Source: Proteiniphilum acetatigenes DSM 18083
GTDB taxonomy: Bacteria > Bacteroidota > Bacteroidia > Bacteroidales > Dysgonomonadaceae
Direction of reading: 5' to 3'
DNA length: 64,000 bases
NCBI RefSeq assembly: GCF_000380985.1
Contig: NZ_KB905692.1
Span: 372,001-436,000, forward strand
The notes beneath the pieces were generated by a model. The model did no database searches, was not told the DNA's origin, and saw only the letters and a program-made list of their open reading frames with translations. Below, piece after piece: positions 63,701-64,000 of this stretch (its first letter is position 1; each line of letters opens with the position of its first letter). The position numbers and the translations under genes were made by a program.

Positions 63701-64000
63701 CTATTTTTCATACGCTTCGATAAATCTTTTTACCTGATCGGGAGTCAAATTTTTTCCGATAATGTTCTTGTTATCATCTAATAGATATATAACAGGAACT
63801 GTAGTAATATTATATAAGCCCATGTATTTTACACTATTGGGGCTCCATCCATTAATCCATCCTAAGAATTTTTGTTTGTTTATATAATCAATCCATTCAG
63901 CTTTCGAATTTTTTGTACTTGCTACCTGTATAGCAACAACCTGTAGTCCTTTGTCTCTTCCTTCTTCAAATACCTTATATAGTTCTTCTATCATTATTTT
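63701..64000 (-). CDS. Thioredoxin-like (TlpA/DUF5106-type) protein, C-terminal part
   Basis: The frame is open to the window edge, so the internal ATG at 63994 is not the real start. The visible 99 residues are the C-terminal half of a thioredoxin fold: KVFEEGRDKGLQVVAIQVAS, then the FLGWINGWSPNS segment, the cis-proline TVPVIYLLDDNKNII and the final LTPDQVKRFIEAYEK. This pattern matches the periplasmic thiol-disulfide proteins of Bacteroidota in the TlpA/DUF5106 group. The CxxC active site would lie beyond the window, so redox activity cannot be judged. Confidence 0.8.
   Translation of the reverse strand, partial: KIMIEELYKVFEEGRDKGLQVVAIQVASTKNSKAEWIDYINKQKFLGWINGWSPNSVKYMGLYNITTVPVIYLLDDNKNIIGKNLTPDQVKRFIEAYEK

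Noticed and set aside
63412-63711. 99-codon frame after the thioredoxin-like gene
   Set aside because: It crosses two gene fragments in different original frames; its N-terminal half is out of frame with the lysozyme-like remnant. Treated as a fragment zone.

Overview
The window reads as chromosomal DNA of an anaerobic or microaerobic member of the Bacteroidota, most likely Bacteroidales and plausibly the Dysgonomonadaceae/Porphyromonadaceae. The reasons are three SusC/SusD pairs, ECF sigma/FecR switches with STN-domain SusC receptors, TAnnTTTG-type -7 promoter elements with TTTG or TTG about 19-21 nt upstream, GH92 and GH125 mannosidases, and the RecO, L19, AspS and dihydroorotase variants. 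Family placement is inference; no rRNA is present.

Layout. 1-4032 (minus): a 2-oxoacid (pyruvate-type) dehydrogenase operon, E1alpha-E1beta-E2-E3, in which the lipoyl domain sits on E3 and E2 instead carries two peripheral-subunit-binding domains. 4629-8714 (plus): a nitric-oxide defence cluster, with an Rrf2 Fe-S regulator, an uncharacterised four-helix membrane protein, quinol nitric oxide reductase and the RIC di-iron repair protein. 8843-16843: housekeeping and cell-envelope genes (thiN, recO, rplS, a 5'-nucleotidase split into two genes, a GH3-serine hydrolase fusion, aroB). 17030-23980 (plus): sigma/FecR/SusC/SusD locus 1, with no enzymes. 24378-29143: glycosyltransferase, dihydroorotase, polyprenol-phosphate mannosyltransferase, initiator tRNA, nucleosidase and a TRIC-like channel. 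29330-40591 (minus): a complete alpha-mannan utilisation locus (sigma, FecR, SusC, SusD, GH125, GH92). 40886-45613 (minus): SusCD pair 3, with a divergent small HTH protein. 46456-54103: Lrp-family regulator, DUF1015 protein, DUF4375 protein, porin, tRNA-Pro, aspS and a Tat-type Gfo/Idh/MocA oxidoreductase. 54302-60013 (minus): an RND efflux operon (adaptor, pump, TolC-like). 60479-63005: a Crp/Fnr regulator divergent from hcp, with a perfect 18-bp palindrome between them. 63285-64000: gene fragments and the C-terminal end of a thioredoxin-like protein.

How it works together. The two ends both deal with reactive nitrogen: NorZ reduces NO, RIC repairs damaged Fe-S clusters, and Hcp (probably controlled by the adjacent Crp/Fnr protein) removes NO or hydroxylamine. 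The mannan locus would sense, import and trim alpha-linked mannose chains. Least described are the rearranged E2/E3 domain layout, the membrane protein ahead of norZ with its 13-bp-arm palindrome, a dispersed palindromic intergenic repeat family (five copies), and a tandemly duplicated promoter unit upstream of the DUF1015 gene.
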